From: an uncultured Pelagibacteraceae bacterium
GTDB taxonomy: Bacteria > Pseudomonadota > Alphaproteobacteria > Pelagibacterales > Pelagibacteraceae
NCBI GenBank assembly: GCA_902603905.1
Contig: CACKWM010000001.1
Location: 62,001-126,000 of the forward strand
Length of the DNA: 64,000 nt
Direction: 5' to 3'
Shown piece by piece: positions 27,435 to 37,176 of this stretch (position 1 is the stretch's first letter; every line of letters begins with the position of its first letter). Made by a program: the position numbers and the translations under genes. The notes beneath the pieces were generated by a model. The model was not told where the DNA came from, ran no database searches, and saw only the letters and a program-made list of their open reading frames with translations.

Positions 27435-30290
27435 ATGTTGATTGGTAGTTATTTTAAAAATCTTGATTCAAAATATAAGAATCATTTTTTTTCAGGTTTA
27501 AGCTTTAATAGTTTGACTTGTAAAAAAAATAATATTTTTTTTGCGATTATAGGAACAAAAATTGATGGTAAAAAATTTATTAAAAACGCAATAAAAAAGG
27601 GCGCAAGAACAATTGTATCAAATCAAAAATTTACAGGTTTAAAAAATAATATTCTTTATATAAGGGTTAAAAATGTCAGAAAAATACTTGCTGAAATTGC
27701 TTTTAATATTAATCAAAAAAAACCAAAAAATTTAATTGCTGTTACAGGAACTAATGGTAAATCATCAATAGTTGATTTTTATTTTCAGATATTAAAATTA
27801 AATAAAAAAAAGGTAGCCTCTATCGGAACTTTAGGAATTAAAACAATTTCAAGTAAAATAGGTGTGAATAACACAACATTAAATCCGATTGTACTTAGTT
27901 ACTATTTAAAAAAATTAAAAAAACAAAATATAGACAATGTTATTCTTGAAGCATCTAGTCATGGCCTCAAACAAAATCGTTTAGACGGATTAAATTTTAA
28001 AAGCGCTATTTTTACAAATCTATCTCACGATCATTTAGATTATCATAAAAATTTTAAAAATTACTTAAATGCAAAGTTATATCTTTTTAAAAAGTTGCTT
28101 AAGAAAAACTCAAATATTATTACAGATATAGCTATTCCAGAATATGAAAAAATTAAAAAAATTTCTTTAAAAAATAAATTAAATTTAAATACTATAGGTG
28201 CTAAAAAAGGTAACTTAAATATAATTAGTCATGAATATGAAAATGAAAAACAAATTATTAAAATTAAATATAAAAATAATTTTTTCATAATTAAAATAAA
28301 TTTAATAGGAAAAATTCAGATTAAAAATTTATTAATGGCAATGATTGCAGCAGAAAAAAGCAACATTAGTTTTAAAAATATTGTAAAAATTATTAACAAA
28401 GTAAAACCTGTTAATGGAAGATTGGAAAAAATTGGAAAAATTAGAAATAATTCTAGAGTTATTTTAGATTATGCTCATACACCAGATGCACTTAAAACAT
28501 GTCTTCAAAATTTAAAAAATCAATTTAAAAATAACAAAATTTCTATTGTTTTTGGATGTGGCGGAGATAGAGATAAATTTAAAAGGCCTTTAATGGGTAA
28601 AATTGTAAATAAATTTTGTAATAAAATTTATTTAACTGATGACAATCCAAGAAAAGAAAATCCAATAAAAATAAGAACAAGTATTAAAAGAAAAATTAAT
28701 AAATCAAAACTTTATGAAATACCTAGTAGAGAAAATGCAATTAAAGAAGCAATTAAAAATTTATTAACGGGAGAAATTTTAGTTGTAGCAGGAAAGGGAC
28801 ATGAAAATATTCAAGATTATGGAAACTTTAAAAATTTTTTTTCAGATAAAAAATGTATTTTAAAAAATATTAAACAAAAAAATAAATATTTATCAAAAGA
28901 CTTAAAATTAAATATTTTGAAAGAAGAAAGTGGTCAAAATCATATTTCGTTAAAAACAAAATTGAAGAATGCATCAATTAACTCAAAAGAAATAAAAAAA
29001 AATGATATTTTTTTTGCAATTAAAGGTAAAAAAAAAGATGGTAATCAATATTTAAGTGAAGTTTTTAAGAAAAAAGCATCGCTAGCAGTAGTACACAAAA
29101 TTAACAAACTAAAAAAAAAATCTAAACAAATAAAAGTAAAAAATACTTTGGACTTTCTAACAAAAACATCAAGCAAAATCCGAGAAAATTCATCAGCAAA
29201 AATAATTGCAATAACAGGCAGTTGTGGAAAAACATCACTGAAAGAATTAATTGGGATGGCACTTAGTAAAATTTGTAGTGTAACTTATTCACGTAAATCA
29301 TTTAATAATAAATTTGGAGTTCCATTAAGTTTGTTTAATTTGAAATTAAAGGATGATTATGGAGTTTTTGAAGTTGGTATGGATAAAAAGGGCGAAATAG
29401 ATAATCTAACAAAAATCATCAAACCAGAAGCTGGAGTAATTACAAATATTTCCTATGCACATGTAAAAAATTTTAAAAATTTAAAACAAATTGCACTCGC
29501 AAAGTCTGAAATAATGAACAACATTGTGAGTGGCGGTTCGATAGTTTTAAATGCTGATGATAGATTTTATAAATTTCATAGAAAAATTGCTTTAAGAAAA
29601 AAACTCAAAGTTTACTCATTTAGTGTGTTTAAAAAAAATACAACAGTTAATCTAATATCTATAAAAAAAGAAAAAACAAAATTTAAAGCTATTATAAATG
29701 TTAATAGTCAAAAAAAATATTTTTTTGTTTCATCTAATTTTGAAAATAAATTAAAAAATTTGCTTGCCGCCATAACAGTAATTTCAATTTTTAAGGATAT
29801 TAAAACTTTAAATAAAAATATTTTTTATAACTATCAAGTTCCACGCGGTCGTGGTGATTTTTCCAAGGTCAAGATAAATGGAAAGAATATTTTTCTTATT
29901 GATGAGAGTTATAATTCCAATCCTTTATCTTTAAAATCTTCCATTAATAATTTTGACTTAATCGATAGCAAAAATAATAAAAAACACTTAATTTTGGGCG
30001 ATATGCTAGAACTTGGTAGGTATTCAAAAAAATTGCACTTGGAAATGAGCACAATAATTAATTCTTCTTCAATCAATAACGTCCATGTTTTTGGCAAATA
30101 CATAAGAGAAACCTACAAAAATATTTACAACAAGAAAAAAGGATTAATTTTAAAAGAAATTTCACAAATAATTGATTTGATTAAAAACAATATAAATAAT
30201 AATGATTATTTAATGATTAAAGGGTCTAATGCTACAGGACTTCATAAATTAACTAGTAGTTTAAAAAAAGAAAGAAAAAATGTTTTATAA
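27435..30290 (+). CDS. murE-murF: Fused MurE-MurF peptidoglycan precursor ligase
   Basis: A single 951-residue frame contains two complete Mur ligases. Residues 1 to ~475 are MurE: P-loop VTGTNGKSS, LEASSHGLKQNRLDGL, the carbamylated-Lys region, FGCGGDRDKFKRP, and DDNPR, which specifies meso-diaminopimelate. Residues ~485-951 are MurF: P-loop ITGSCGKTSLKEL, FEVGMDKKGEID, NADD, DESYNSNPLSLKSS and LGDMLELG. The enzyme would add diaminopimelate and then D-Ala-D-Ala to UDP-MurNAc-dipeptide. The frame is clean with no internal restart needed. Such fusions exist in some other bacteria. Confidence 0.96.
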   Translation: MLIGSYFKNLDSKYKNHFFSGLSFNSLTCKKNNIFFAIIGTKIDGKKFIKNAIKKGARTIVSNQKFTGLKNNILYIRVKNVRKILAEIAFNINQKKPKNLIAVTGTNGKSSIVDFYFQILKLNKKKVASIGTLGIKTISSKIGVNNTTLNPIVLSYYLKKLKKQNIDNVILEASSHGLKQNRLDGLNFKSAIFTNLSHDHLDYHKNFKNYLNAKLYLFKKLLKKNSNIITDIAIPEYEKIKKISLKNKLNLNTIGAKKGNLNIISHEYENEKQIIKIKYKNNFFIIKINLIGKIQIKNLLMAMIAAEKSNISFKNIVKIINKVKPVNGRLEKIGKIRNNSRVILDYAHTPDALKTCLQNLKNQFKNNKISIVFGCGGDRDKFKRPLMGKIVNKFCNKIYLTDDNPRKENPIKIRTSIKRKINKSKLYEIPSRENAIKEAIKNLLTGEILVVAGKGHENIQDYGNFKNFFSDKKCILKNIKQKNKYLSKDLKLNILKEESGQNHISLKTKLKNASINSKEIKKNDIFFAIKGKKKDGNQYLSEVFKKKASLAVVHKINKLKKKSKQIKVKNTLDFLTKTSSKIRENSSAKIIAITGSCGKTSLKELIGMALSKICSVTYSRKSFNNKFGVPLSLFNLKLKDDYGVFEVGMDKKGEIDNLTKIIKPEAGVITNISYAHVKNFKNLKQIALAKSEIMNNIVSGGSIVLNADDRFYKFHRKIALRKKLKVYSFSVFKKNTTVNLISIKKEKTKFKAIINVNSQKKYFFVSSNFENKLKNLLAAITVISIFKDIKTLNKNIFYNYQVPRGRGDFSKVKINGKNIFLIDESYNSNPLSLKSSINNFDLIDSKNNKKHLILGDMLELGRYSKKLHLEMSTIINSSSINNVHVFGKYIRETYKNIYNKKKGLILKEISQIIDLIKNNINNNDYLMIKGSNATGLHKLTSSLKKERKNVL

Positions 30291-31365
30291 CTTAATTTTA
30301 AATTTTGTAGATAGTTTTACATTTTTAAATGTATTTAAATATCTTACAGTAAGAACTGGATTGTCAATGTTTACATCCATGTTTGTAGTATTTTTAATTG
30401 GAACACCTTTTATAAATTTTTTTTCCGCAAAACAAATAGTTAACCCAATTAGAGAAGATGGCCCTGGTGATCATATAATTAAAAAAATTGGTACACCAAC
30501 AATGGGAGGAGTTTTAATTTTAATTGGTCTGTTCTCAGGTGTTTTTTTATGGTGTAATTTATCTAATCCATATATATGGACACTAATATTTATTGTTGCT
30601 AGTTTTGGGTTGCTAGGAGCATATGATGATTATAAAAAAATTAGGCTTAACAACTCATCTGGTGTTTCTTTTAAATTTAAAATAATAATTCAAACTATAA
30701 TTGCAGTTTTAGGGACTCTTATATTAATGAATTTTTCAGATCATTCTGATTTAGAATATTTATATTTTCCTTTTTTTAAAAATTTATTAATAAATCTTGG
30801 TTGGTTTTTTATTCCTTTTGCGGCTTTTATAATTGTTGGATCTTCTAACGCAGTTAATTTAACTGATGGATTAGATGGCTTAGCTACTGTTCCGGTAATT
30901 CTAGTTGCGGCATGTTTTGCTTTTATAAGTTATGTTACCGGTAATATTGTTTTCTCAGAATATCTTCAAATTCCATATATTGAGGGAGTTGGCGAAGTTG
31001 CTGTTTTTTTGGGATCAGTAATTGGAGCATGTTTGGGATTTTTATGGTTTAATGCACCTCCTGCCAAAATATTCATGGGTGACACAGGCTCTTTAGCTTT
31101 AGGGGGATCTTTAGGTGCAGTTGGAATTATTACAAAACATGAAATAGTTCTAGCTATAACAGGAGGTTTATTTGTTCTTGAAGCTGTATCTGTAATTGTC
31201 CAAGTTTTTTCATACAAATTAACTGGTAAAAGAATTTTTAAAATGGCTCCGATACACCATCATTTTGAAAAAAAAGGTTGGCCAGAGTCAACTGTGGTTA
31301 TTAGGTTTTGGATTATTTCAATTATACTAGCAATGATTGGTTTGGCCACTTTAAAATTCAGATAA
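30280..31365 (+). CDS. mraY: Phospho-MurNAc-pentapeptide transferase MraY
   Basis: MraY makes lipid I at the inner membrane. The 361 residues have about ten membrane helices and the conserved cytosolic motifs: GTPTMGGVLIL, the DDYKK aspartates (LGAYDDYKKI), SNAVNLTDGLDGLAT with the catalytic Asp, FMGDTGSLALGG, and MAPIHHHFEKKGWPE near the C-terminus. It overlaps murE-murF by 11 bases and shares one base with murD. Confidence 0.97.
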   Translation: MFYNLILNFVDSFTFLNVFKYLTVRTGLSMFTSMFVVFLIGTPFINFFSAKQIVNPIREDGPGDHIIKKIGTPTMGGVLILIGLFSGVFLWCNLSNPYIWTLIFIVASFGLLGAYDDYKKIRLNNSSGVSFKFKIIIQTIIAVLGTLILMNFSDHSDLEYLYFPFFKNLLINLGWFFIPFAAFIIVGSSNAVNLTDGLDGLATVPVILVAACFAFISYVTGNIVFSEYLQIPYIEGVGEVAVFLGSVIGACLGFLWFNAPPAKIFMGDTGSLALGGSLGAVGIITKHEIVLAITGGLFVLEAVSVIVQVFSYKLTGKRIFKMAPIHHHFEKKGWPESTVVIRFWIISIILAMIGLATLKFR

Positions 31366-32690
31366 TGATAGTTAACAAAAATATTTTTGTTAAAAAAAAA
31401 ATTTTAATTTATGGATTAGGGAAAAGTGGTCTTTCTAGTTATTTTTTTTTGAAAAAAAATAATGATGTTTATTTGTATGATGATAAAAAAAATATTATTA
31501 AAAACAAAAAAATTAAAAAACAATTAATTAAATCAAATTATTTTAATAAGATTAATGTTGATTTTATTTTAGTTAGTCCTGGTATCAATATTAAAAAATG
31601 CCAATTAAAGAATTTTTTAAATAAAAATTTTAAAAAAATAATTACTGATTTAGATGTTTTTTACATTCATTACCCTGAAAATAAAAATATTACTATTACT
31701 GGCACGAATGGAAAATCTACAACAGCAAAAATTTTGTTTGATATTTTAAAAAAACAAAAAAAAGATGTAAGATTAACAGGAAATATTGGTAACCCAGTTT
31801 TAGACGAAAAAAAAGTTACTCCCAAAACTATTTTTGTAATAGAGGCATCTTCATATCAGATAGAATATAGTAAAAAATTTAAAGCAAATTATGCAACAAT
31901 ATTAAATATTACCCCAGATCATTTAGAACGTCATGGAACGTTCTCAAGTTATGTTAAAGCGAAATTTAAATTAGTTAGAAATCAGAATAGTAAAGATTAT
32001 TCATTTTTAGATTTAAAAAATAAATTTTTTAAAAAAGAAATTAATAAAAAAAAATTACATTCAAAAATAATTGATGTTAATACAAAAAAAATGAATCAAA
32101 ATTTGTTGAAGATGAAAAATCCATATTTTTTTACTGAAGGCAATAAACAAAATTTATTACATGTTTTTGCAATTGCTAAAAAATTTGGAATAAACAAAAG
32201 TATTTTATTTGAAACGCTCGCTAGTTTTAAAGGATTAAAATTTAGACAACAAACAATTTATAAATCTAAAAAACTTACACTAATTAATGATTCAAAAGCT
32301 ACAAGTTTTTCTTCTTCTATAAATATTCTTAAATCTCTAAAAAAAGTTTATTGGATTGTAGGTGGCATACCTAAAACTGGTGATAAATTTTTAATGCCCA
32401 AAGATCAATGTTTAAACATTAAAGCTTATATATTTGGTAGAAATAAAAATTCTTTTATTAAAGAATTAAAAAAAAAAATGAAATACGAACATTTTAATGA
32501 TTTAAAACAGGCTTTAAAAAAAATTATATTAGACATAAAAGCAAAAAAAATACAAAAAGAACATAAAACAATTTTGTTTAGTCCTTCCGCAGCTTCATTT
32601 GATAGTTTTAAAAATTTTGAAGATAGAGGAGAAAAATTTAACAAACTTATAAAAAAATTAAACTTTAAAAATATAATAAATGGAAAATAG
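31365..32690 (+). CDS. murD: UDP-MurNAc-L-alanine:D-glutamate ligase MurD
   Basis: MurD adds D-Glu to UDP-MurNAc-L-Ala. I choose the ATG at 31365, which overlaps the mraY stop as TAATG; the open frame extends further upstream into mraY but without homology. The 441 residues have IYGLGKSGLSSYFFLKK, P-loop ITGTNGKSTTAKIL, EASSYQIEY, NITPDHLERHG, INDSKATS and a C-terminal LFSPSAASFDSFKNFEDRGE. It is AT-rich and Lys/Asn-heavy, like its neighbours. It overlaps ftsW by 11 bases. Confidence 0.95.
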   Translation: MIVNKNIFVKKKILIYGLGKSGLSSYFFLKKNNDVYLYDDKKNIIKNKKIKKQLIKSNYFNKINVDFILVSPGINIKKCQLKNFLNKNFKKIITDLDVFYIHYPENKNITITGTNGKSTTAKILFDILKKQKKDVRLTGNIGNPVLDEKKVTPKTIFVIEASSYQIEYSKKFKANYATILNITPDHLERHGTFSSYVKAKFKLVRNQNSKDYSFLDLKNKFFKKEINKKKLHSKIIDVNTKKMNQNLLKMKNPYFFTEGNKQNLLHVFAIAKKFGINKSILFETLASFKGLKFRQQTIYKSKKLTLINDSKATSFSSSINILKSLKKVYWIVGGIPKTGDKFLMPKDQCLNIKAYIFGRNKNSFIKELKKKMKYEHFNDLKQALKKIILDIKAKKIQKEHKTILFSPSAASFDSFKNFEDRGEKFNKLIKKLNFKNIINGK

Positions 32691-33807
32691 TAGCTTTATT
32701 TATAAATTTTATTATGGATGGTGGAAAAATATTGATAAAACAATTTTTTTAATAATTATACTTTTGTTTACACTTGGTTTATTTTTTTCGCTTGCATCAA
32801 CATCATTAATTGCATCTGATAAGTTAGATACTAATAGTTATTTTTTTTTTTTTAAACATCTAGCCTATATATGTTTAGGTATATTTGTTATAATTTTTTT
32901 TTCATCTCTTAGTGAAAAAAATTTATTTAGAACCTCAATTTTATTATTTTTTGTTTTTTTATTTTTTTTAGCTTTGGTGCCTATTATTGGAGTTGAAGTT
33001 AATTTAGCAAAACGTTGGTTAGACTTGTTTTTATTACCAAGATTTCAACCTATAGAACTTTTAAAACCTTTTGTAATAATTTTACTTGCAACAATATTAA
33101 GTAGTAAAAAAAATTTTCATATTTACTTCAAGTATTTTTTAAGTTTTATTGTTATTTTGCCAATAGCACTTTTGTTAATTATACAACCAGATATTGGTCA
33201 AACGTTATTAGTTTTTTTGTCTTGGCTAACTTTAATTTTTATATCTGGGGTAAGTCTATTTGTTTTTTTTACTTTTTTTGGTGCGTCATTTGTTACATTA
33301 TTATGTTTAATCTTTTTTGTTCCAAGATTTGAATACATTAGAAATAGAATCGACTCATTTATAAATCCATCAACAGGCACACATACTGCACAACCAGAAA
33401 AAGCCATAGAATCTATAGTTAGTGGTGGTTTTTTTGGAAAAGGTATTGGAGAGGGAACATTAAAGAACAGAGTATCAGAAGCACATACAGATTTTATAGT
33501 TTCTGTAATATCTGAAGAATTTGGAGTTATAGTAATTATTTTATTGTTAATAATTTTTTTATTTTTTATTTATCAAGTATTTAAAAAATTATACTTGGAA
33601 AAAGACGATAAAATAAAATTAATTCTTGTAGGCTCAATTTCAATTATATTATTTCAAGCTTTAATTCATATCGGTGTTAACATAGGTTTATTTCCAACTA
33701 CAGGAATGACTTTGCCATTTTTAAGCTATGGTGGATCTTCAATATTAGGAACAGCAATTTTATCTGGTATTATATTAAATCTTACAAAAAGAAGAATTAA
33801 TCAATAA
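32680..33807 (+). CDS. ftsW: Septal peptidoglycan glycosyltransferase FtsW
   Basis: FtsW is a SEDS-family lipid II polymerase working with FtsI. The 375 residues form about ten membrane segments with the SEDS landmarks: RWLDLFLLPRFQPIELLK near residue 112, QPDIGQTLLVFLSW, the long periplasmic loop with GKGIGEGTLKNRVSEAHTDF and VISEEFGVI, and the C-terminal GMTLPFLSYGGSSIL. Length and order in the operon are typical. Confidence 0.96.
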   Translation: MENSSFIYKFYYGWWKNIDKTIFLIIILLFTLGLFFSLASTSLIASDKLDTNSYFFFFKHLAYICLGIFVIIFFSSLSEKNLFRTSILLFFVFLFFLALVPIIGVEVNLAKRWLDLFLLPRFQPIELLKPFVIILLATILSSKKNFHIYFKYFLSFIVILPIALLLIIQPDIGQTLLVFLSWLTLIFISGVSLFVFFTFFGASFVTLLCLIFFVPRFEYIRNRIDSFINPSTGTHTAQPEKAIESIVSGGFFGKGIGEGTLKNRVSEAHTDFIVSVISEEFGVIVIILLLIIFLFFIYQVFKKLYLEKDDKIKLILVGSISIILFQALIHIGVNIGLFPTTGMTLPFLSYGGSSILGTAILSGIILNLTKRRINQ

Positions 33808-34884
33808 ATGAAAAAAAAAATTTTAATTAGCACTGGTGGAACTGGAGGGCATGTTATTCCTGCTACAATATTTTATGAACAATTAAAGGATAAATTTGAT
33901 GTTTTTTTAGTTACAGACAAAAGAGGTTCTAGATTCTTAAATTTAGAAAAATACAAAGTTACTGTTATTAATACTCCAAAATTAGCAAGAAATTTATTTT
34001 TGTTACCATTAAATTTGATTGCTTTATTTTTTTTAACAATTAAATCATTATTTTTTTTAAAAAAAAATAAAATAAAAGTTTTAATTACTACAGGAGGCTA
34101 CATGTCATTGCCGATATGCATTGCAGCAAAAATTTTTGGCATAAAAATTTATTCTTTTGAACCAAATATGGTCTTAGGTAGAGTTAATAGTATTTTTTTA
34201 AGATATACAGAAAAAATTTTTTGTTATTCAGATAAAATTATAAATTTTCCAAAAAAATACTTAAACAAAATAGTATTGATCAATTCTTTGCTTAGAAAAG
34301 AATTTTATTCAGTTTCAACAAATGACAAAAATGTAATAAATAATGAAATTAATCTTTTAATCATAGGTGGTAGTCAAGGAGCGGAGTTATTTGATAATAA
34401 ACTAAAAAAACTAATTATTAGTTTATCAAAAAAATATAAAATTAATATTTGTCAACAAACTGGCCCTATAAATAAAAAAAAAATAGAGGATTTTTATAAT
34501 CAAAATAATATTTCTTATCAATTATTCAATTTTGAGGAAAACATTTTAAAATTTATTAGTAATACTAATTTGTGCATAACAAGAGCTGGAGCATCAACTT
34601 TATCAGAATTGACTTATTTAAATATACCATATTTAGCTATTCCGTATCCATTTGCTAAGGACGATCATCAATATCAAAATGCTTTATTTTATAAAAATAG
34701 GAATTGTTGCTGGATATTAAAACAAGATGATCTTACTGATGATACATTAGAAAATAATTTAATAAATATAATTCAGAATAAAGATGATTATTTATCAAAA
34801 AAAAATAGTATGAGAAATTTTAGTTATAAAAATACTTGGAATAATACAAATGAAAAACTTATAAGTGTGATTAATGAAAATTGA
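33808..34884 (+). CDS. murG: Lipid II synthase MurG
   Basis: MurG adds GlcNAc to lipid I. The 358-residue GT-B enzyme has the G-loop STGGTGGHVIPATIF at its N-terminus, TTGGYMSLPICIAAKIFGIK, SFEPNMVLGRVN, a third G-loop at LIIGGSQGAELFDN, and the sugar-nucleotide site around RAGASTLSELTYLNIPYLAI followed by DDHQYQNA. It starts on the base after the ftsW stop codon. Peripheral inner membrane. Confidence 0.96.
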   Translation: MKKKILISTGGTGGHVIPATIFYEQLKDKFDVFLVTDKRGSRFLNLEKYKVTVINTPKLARNLFLLPLNLIALFFLTIKSLFFLKKNKIKVLITTGGYMSLPICIAAKIFGIKIYSFEPNMVLGRVNSIFLRYTEKIFCYSDKIINFPKKYLNKIVLINSLLRKEFYSVSTNDKNVINNEINLLIIGGSQGAELFDNKLKKLIISLSKKYKINICQQTGPINKKKIEDFYNQNNISYQLFNFEENILKFISNTNLCITRAGASTLSELTYLNIPYLAIPYPFAKDDHQYQNALFYKNRNCCWILKQDDLTDDTLENNLINIIQNKDDYLSKKNSMRNFSYKNTWNNTNEKLISVINEN

Positions 34885-36268
34885 ATTAGCAAAAACTGAA
34901 ATTATCCATTTTGTAGGCATTGGTGGAATTGGAATGAGTGGACTTGCTTTAATAATGAAAGGTATGGGTTTTAGAATTCAAGGTAGTGACATTTCACTAA
35001 ATAAAAATATTGAAAGATTAAAAAAAAGTAAAATAAAAGTGACAATAGGACATCAAAAAAAAAATATTAATAAAGTAACAATTTTAGTAATTTCATCAGC
35101 TATAAAAAAAAATAATCCTGAAGTATTATCAGCAAAAAACAAACAACTTCCTATTTATAAAAGAGGTGATATGCTTGCGCATATTGTTTCATTAACAAAA
35201 AATATTGTAGTTGCTGGCTCACATGGCAAAACAACAACAACCTCGCTTGTTGCTAGTATTTTTTCAAAAACAAAATTAGATCCAACAATTATTAATGGAG
35301 GTGTATTAAATTCTTTTGATAATTCTGCAAGGTTAGGAAAAAGTAATTGGTGTATTTTAGAGTCTGATGAGTCAGACGGAAGTTTCATAAAAGTTCCTCC
35401 GACATATTCAATTATAACAAATATAGATCGAGAGCATATGGATTATTATAAATCTATGGACAAACTAAAAGAATTGTTTCAAAGTTTTATTGAAAAAGTT
35501 CCATCATTTGGAAAATCATTTATTTGTATAGATGATAAAAATAATAATCAAATAATTAAAAAAATTAAAAATAAAAATTATTATACATACGGTGTAAATA
35601 AAAATTCACAATTTCAAATAAAAAATATTTTTCAATCAAGAAATTTTTCTAGGTTTAATCTTGATATTCGACTGCCTGGAAAAAAACAAACATATATAAA
35701 AAATATAACAATTCCACTTCTAGGATTGCACAATATTAGAAATTCTACTGCCGCTGCCGCTGTAGCTATAACTATAGGGATACCAAAAGATACTATTAAA
35801 CAAGGCCTTAAAGAATTTAAAGGAGTACAAAGAAGATTTAATAAAATATTTAACTATAGAGAAACTGAATTTTATGATGATTATGCACATCACCCAACTG
35901 AAATTAAAGAAGTTTTAAATGGAGTTAAAAAAGCCTATAATAAAGAAGAGATAGTTTGCATTTTTCAACCTCACAGAATATCTAGATTAAAAGATCTTAG
36001 AAAAGAATTTAGCTTATCATTTAAAAAAGCAAATAGTGTAGTTTTATGTCCAGTGTATTCAGCTGGTGAAAAATTAAAACTTGGATTTAACTATTTTAAT
36101 TATGCAAAAGAAATAATTAATAATTCTAAAGTAAAAGTTTTTATAGTTAAAGACAAATATCAACTTGCCAGATTTATAAAACAAAATATTTATGGAAAAA
36201 AAATAGTTATAGGTATGGGGGCAGGTTCAATTTCAAATTGGATTAGAGAACTACCTAATTTGATATGA
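34874..36268 (+). CDS. murC: UDP-MurNAc:L-alanine ligase MurC
   Basis: MurC adds the first amino acid to UDP-MurNAc. The 464 residues have the N-terminal HFVGIGGIGMSGLALIMKGM, P-loop VAGSHGKTTTTSLVAS, LESDESDGSFIKVPPTYSII, NIDREHMDYY, YDDYAHHPTEIKEVL and FQPHRISRLKDL. All Mur ligase elements are present. It overlaps murG by 11 bases and murB by 4. Confidence 0.97.
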   Translation: MKIELAKTEIIHFVGIGGIGMSGLALIMKGMGFRIQGSDISLNKNIERLKKSKIKVTIGHQKKNINKVTILVISSAIKKNNPEVLSAKNKQLPIYKRGDMLAHIVSLTKNIVVAGSHGKTTTTSLVASIFSKTKLDPTIINGGVLNSFDNSARLGKSNWCILESDESDGSFIKVPPTYSIITNIDREHMDYYKSMDKLKELFQSFIEKVPSFGKSFICIDDKNNNQIIKKIKNKNYYTYGVNKNSQFQIKNIFQSRNFSRFNLDIRLPGKKQTYIKNITIPLLGLHNIRNSTAAAAVAITIGIPKDTIKQGLKEFKGVQRRFNKIFNYRETEFYDDYAHHPTEIKEVLNGVKKAYNKEEIVCIFQPHRISRLKDLRKEFSLSFKKANSVVLCPVYSAGEKLKLGFNYFNYAKEIINNSKVKVFIVKDKYQLARFIKQNIYGKKIVIGMGAGSISNWIRELPNLI

Positions 36269-37176
36269 TGCAAATTGACAAATTAGAAAATTTTTCAAAA
36301 AAAATTAAAGGAAAATTAGTTTTTAATTATGATTTAAAAAAAAGTAATTGGTTTAATATTGGTGGCAAAACAAAAGCATATTTTAAACCTGAAAGTTTAA
36401 ATGAACTTGTTTCTTTTTTAAGAGAATTTGGCAAAACAGAAAAATTTTTTATATTAGGAGCAGGATCTAATATTCTTATAAATGATGGAGTATTTAATGG
36501 AGTTGTTATAAAATTAGGAAAAAATTTTTCAAATATTTCACTACTACCTAGCAAAACAATTGTAGCAGGAAGTGCAACTAGTGATAAAAATTTATCAGCA
36601 TTTGCTTCAGAAAATAATATAGGTGGTTTGGAGTTTTTATCTTGTATTCCAGGAACTGTTGGAGGTGGATTAAGAATGAATTCTGGCTGCTTTAAAAAAG
36701 AATTCAAAGATATTTTGGTATCAGTGCAAGCAATTGATAGAACAGGAAAAATTACCACTATTCAAGCATCTAAAATTAATTTTTCTTATAGACAAAATGA
36801 TTTGGATAAAAATCTAATATTTTTGAGCGCATCATTTAAAGGTGAATTTAAAGAAAAAAATGAAATTCAAGAATACATAAAAGTTATAAAAAATAAAAAA
36901 GATTATACACAACCAACAAAAATAAAAACTGGAGGGAGCACATTTAAAAACCCTATAAAACAAACAGATAAAAAAGTTTGGGAATTAATTAAAAAATCTG
37001 TCCCATTGGATACTAAATTTGGAGATGCTGAAATTTCCAACAAACATTGTAATTTTTTTGTAAATAAAAATAATGCTACATTCAAAGATATGAAAAACTT
37101 AATTGATTTTGTTAAAGAAAACGTAAAATTAAAAACAGGCATCAATATAGAAACTGAAATAGAAATCATTCAATGA
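36265..37176 (+). CDS. murB: UDP-N-acetylenolpyruvoylglucosamine reductase MurB
   Basis: MurB reduces the enolpyruvyl ether to give UDP-MurNAc using NADPH and FAD. The 303 residues follow the shorter type: NWFNIGGKTKAYFKP, the FAD motif LGAGSNILINDGVFNGVVIK, FLSCIPGTVGGGLRMNSGCF, FSYRQNDL, and TGGSTFKNP with the catalytic Ser. The reading starts at tandem ATGs (36265/36268). It overlaps both neighbours by 4 bases. Confidence 0.95.
   Translation: MMQIDKLENFSKKIKGKLVFNYDLKKSNWFNIGGKTKAYFKPESLNELVSFLREFGKTEKFFILGAGSNILINDGVFNGVVIKLGKNFSNISLLPSKTIVAGSATSDKNLSAFASENNIGGLEFLSCIPGTVGGGLRMNSGCFKKEFKDILVSVQAIDRTGKITTIQASKINFSYRQNDLDKNLIFLSASFKGEFKEKNEIQEYIKVIKNKKDYTQPTKIKTGGSTFKNPIKQTDKKVWELIKKSVPLDTKFGDAEISNKHCNFFVNKNNATFKDMKNLIDFVKENVKLKTGINIETEIEIIQ

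Noticed and set aside
36327-36758. Minus-strand frame inside murB, 143 codons
   Set aside because: It is a shadow of the highly conserved MurB frame and has no recognisable protein.
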